Source of the DNA: Bacteroidetes Order II. bacterium | GTDB taxonomy: Bacteria > Bacteroidota > Rhodothermia > Rhodothermales > UBA2364 | DNA length: 41,366 bases | NCBI GenBank assembly: GCA_016788705.1 | Contig: JAEUSQ010000005.1 | Location: 1-41,366, forward strand | Reading direction: 5' to 3' | In this document: positions 41,233 to 41,366 of the stretch, piece by piece | How positions within the stretch are numbered: position 1 is the first letter of the stretch | Layout of the letters: every line of letters begins with the position of its first letter | The notes under the pieces: generated by a model | What the model was told of the DNA's origin: nothing | Seen by the model: only the letters and a program-made list of their open reading frames with translations | Database searches by the model: none | Made by a program: the position numbers and the translations under genes

Positions 41233-41366
41233 ATGGGTAGAAAATTAGAGATCAATTTAAGCGCAAAACAGCGTGCAGAACTGGAACATGGCTATCGAAA
41301 TGGCAAGAGCCACGCATTTCGTCAGCGTTGCCAGATGGTTTTGTTAAAATCGGAAGGTCGTTTTAG
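41233..41366 (+). mobile_element. IS630-family transposase, N-terminal part (window edge)
   Basis: Starting at ATG 41233 the frame reads MGRKLEINLSAKQRAELEHG, then HGYRNGKSHAFRQRCQMVLLKSEGR, the typical N-terminal helix-turn-helix segment of IS630-family transposases. It runs off the right edge after 44 codons, so the DDE domain and the right inverted repeat are not visible. The left inverted repeat and TA duplication should lie within about 150 bp upstream but were not pinpointed. Confidence 0.7.

Noticed and set aside
1-41366. CRISPR arrays, tRNA and rRNA genes
   Set aside because: No regularly spaced direct repeats and no cloverleaf-like or rRNA-like stretches were recognised by eye.

Overview
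The window looks like a chromosomal segment of a Gram-negative member of the Bacteroidota/Rhodothermota group. The signs are a 1057-residue Oar-like TonB-dependent receptor with a carboxypeptidase-like N-terminal domain, a lipoprotein alpha-2-macroglobulin, a BamA/TamA-type outer-membrane barrel, Lgt, a YceI protein, and many starts with weak or no Shine-Dalgarno sequence. This is inference from gene families; there is no rRNA or other firm phylogenetic marker. I saw no tRNA, rRNA or CRISPR array.

Left accessory region (1-3.8 kb). AT-richer than the rest. It holds an unknown membrane-anchored protein that overlaps the tail of an upstream gene (ATGA), a winged-helix/nucleotidyltransferase pair resembling AbiE-type toxin-antitoxin systems, and two broken RHS/YD-repeat core modules. 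The first core module leads into a candidate polymorphic-toxin tip (HxH motif) followed one base later by a small candidate immunity gene. The second core has no tip and ends at the stop codon of the next gene. Both cores are interrupted by short GC-rich or palindromic inserts, and the same 37-bp insert (36/37 identical) sits at exactly the same codon junction in both. This is the most unusual signal in the window.

Housekeeping and envelope block (3.8-22.4 kb). On the minus strand: a heterodimeric ABC exporter pair with one degenerate ATP site; ptsN-like, hisS and lgt in a tight row; rluD; the TonB-dependent receptor with a clear terminator; and an obg, dprA, coiled-coil protein, aminotransferase row closed by a terminator. 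A plus-strand Omp85-like barrel protein lies between the ABC pair and lgt.

Middle and right block (22.6-40.1 kb). A 1911-residue alpha-2-macroglobulin lipoprotein with an intact CLEQ thioester, glycerate kinase, a YceI protein, a peptidoglycan-binding-domain protein with a Cys motif, an AIM24 protein, an ABC-F ATPase, a polyprenyl-phosphate sugar phosphotransferase, an isoprenylcysteine-methyltransferase-like membrane protein, a Gly-rich membrane protein, a stand-alone SecD P1-head-like secreted protein, a glycerophosphodiester phosphodiesterase and a YdeI-like protein.

Right accessory edge (40.2-41.4 kb). A DUF1016/YhcG-type PDDEXK nuclease gene killed by three in-frame stops, then the first 44 codons of an IS630-family transposase running off the window. 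Decaying mobile or defence DNA therefore brackets a conserved core on both sides.
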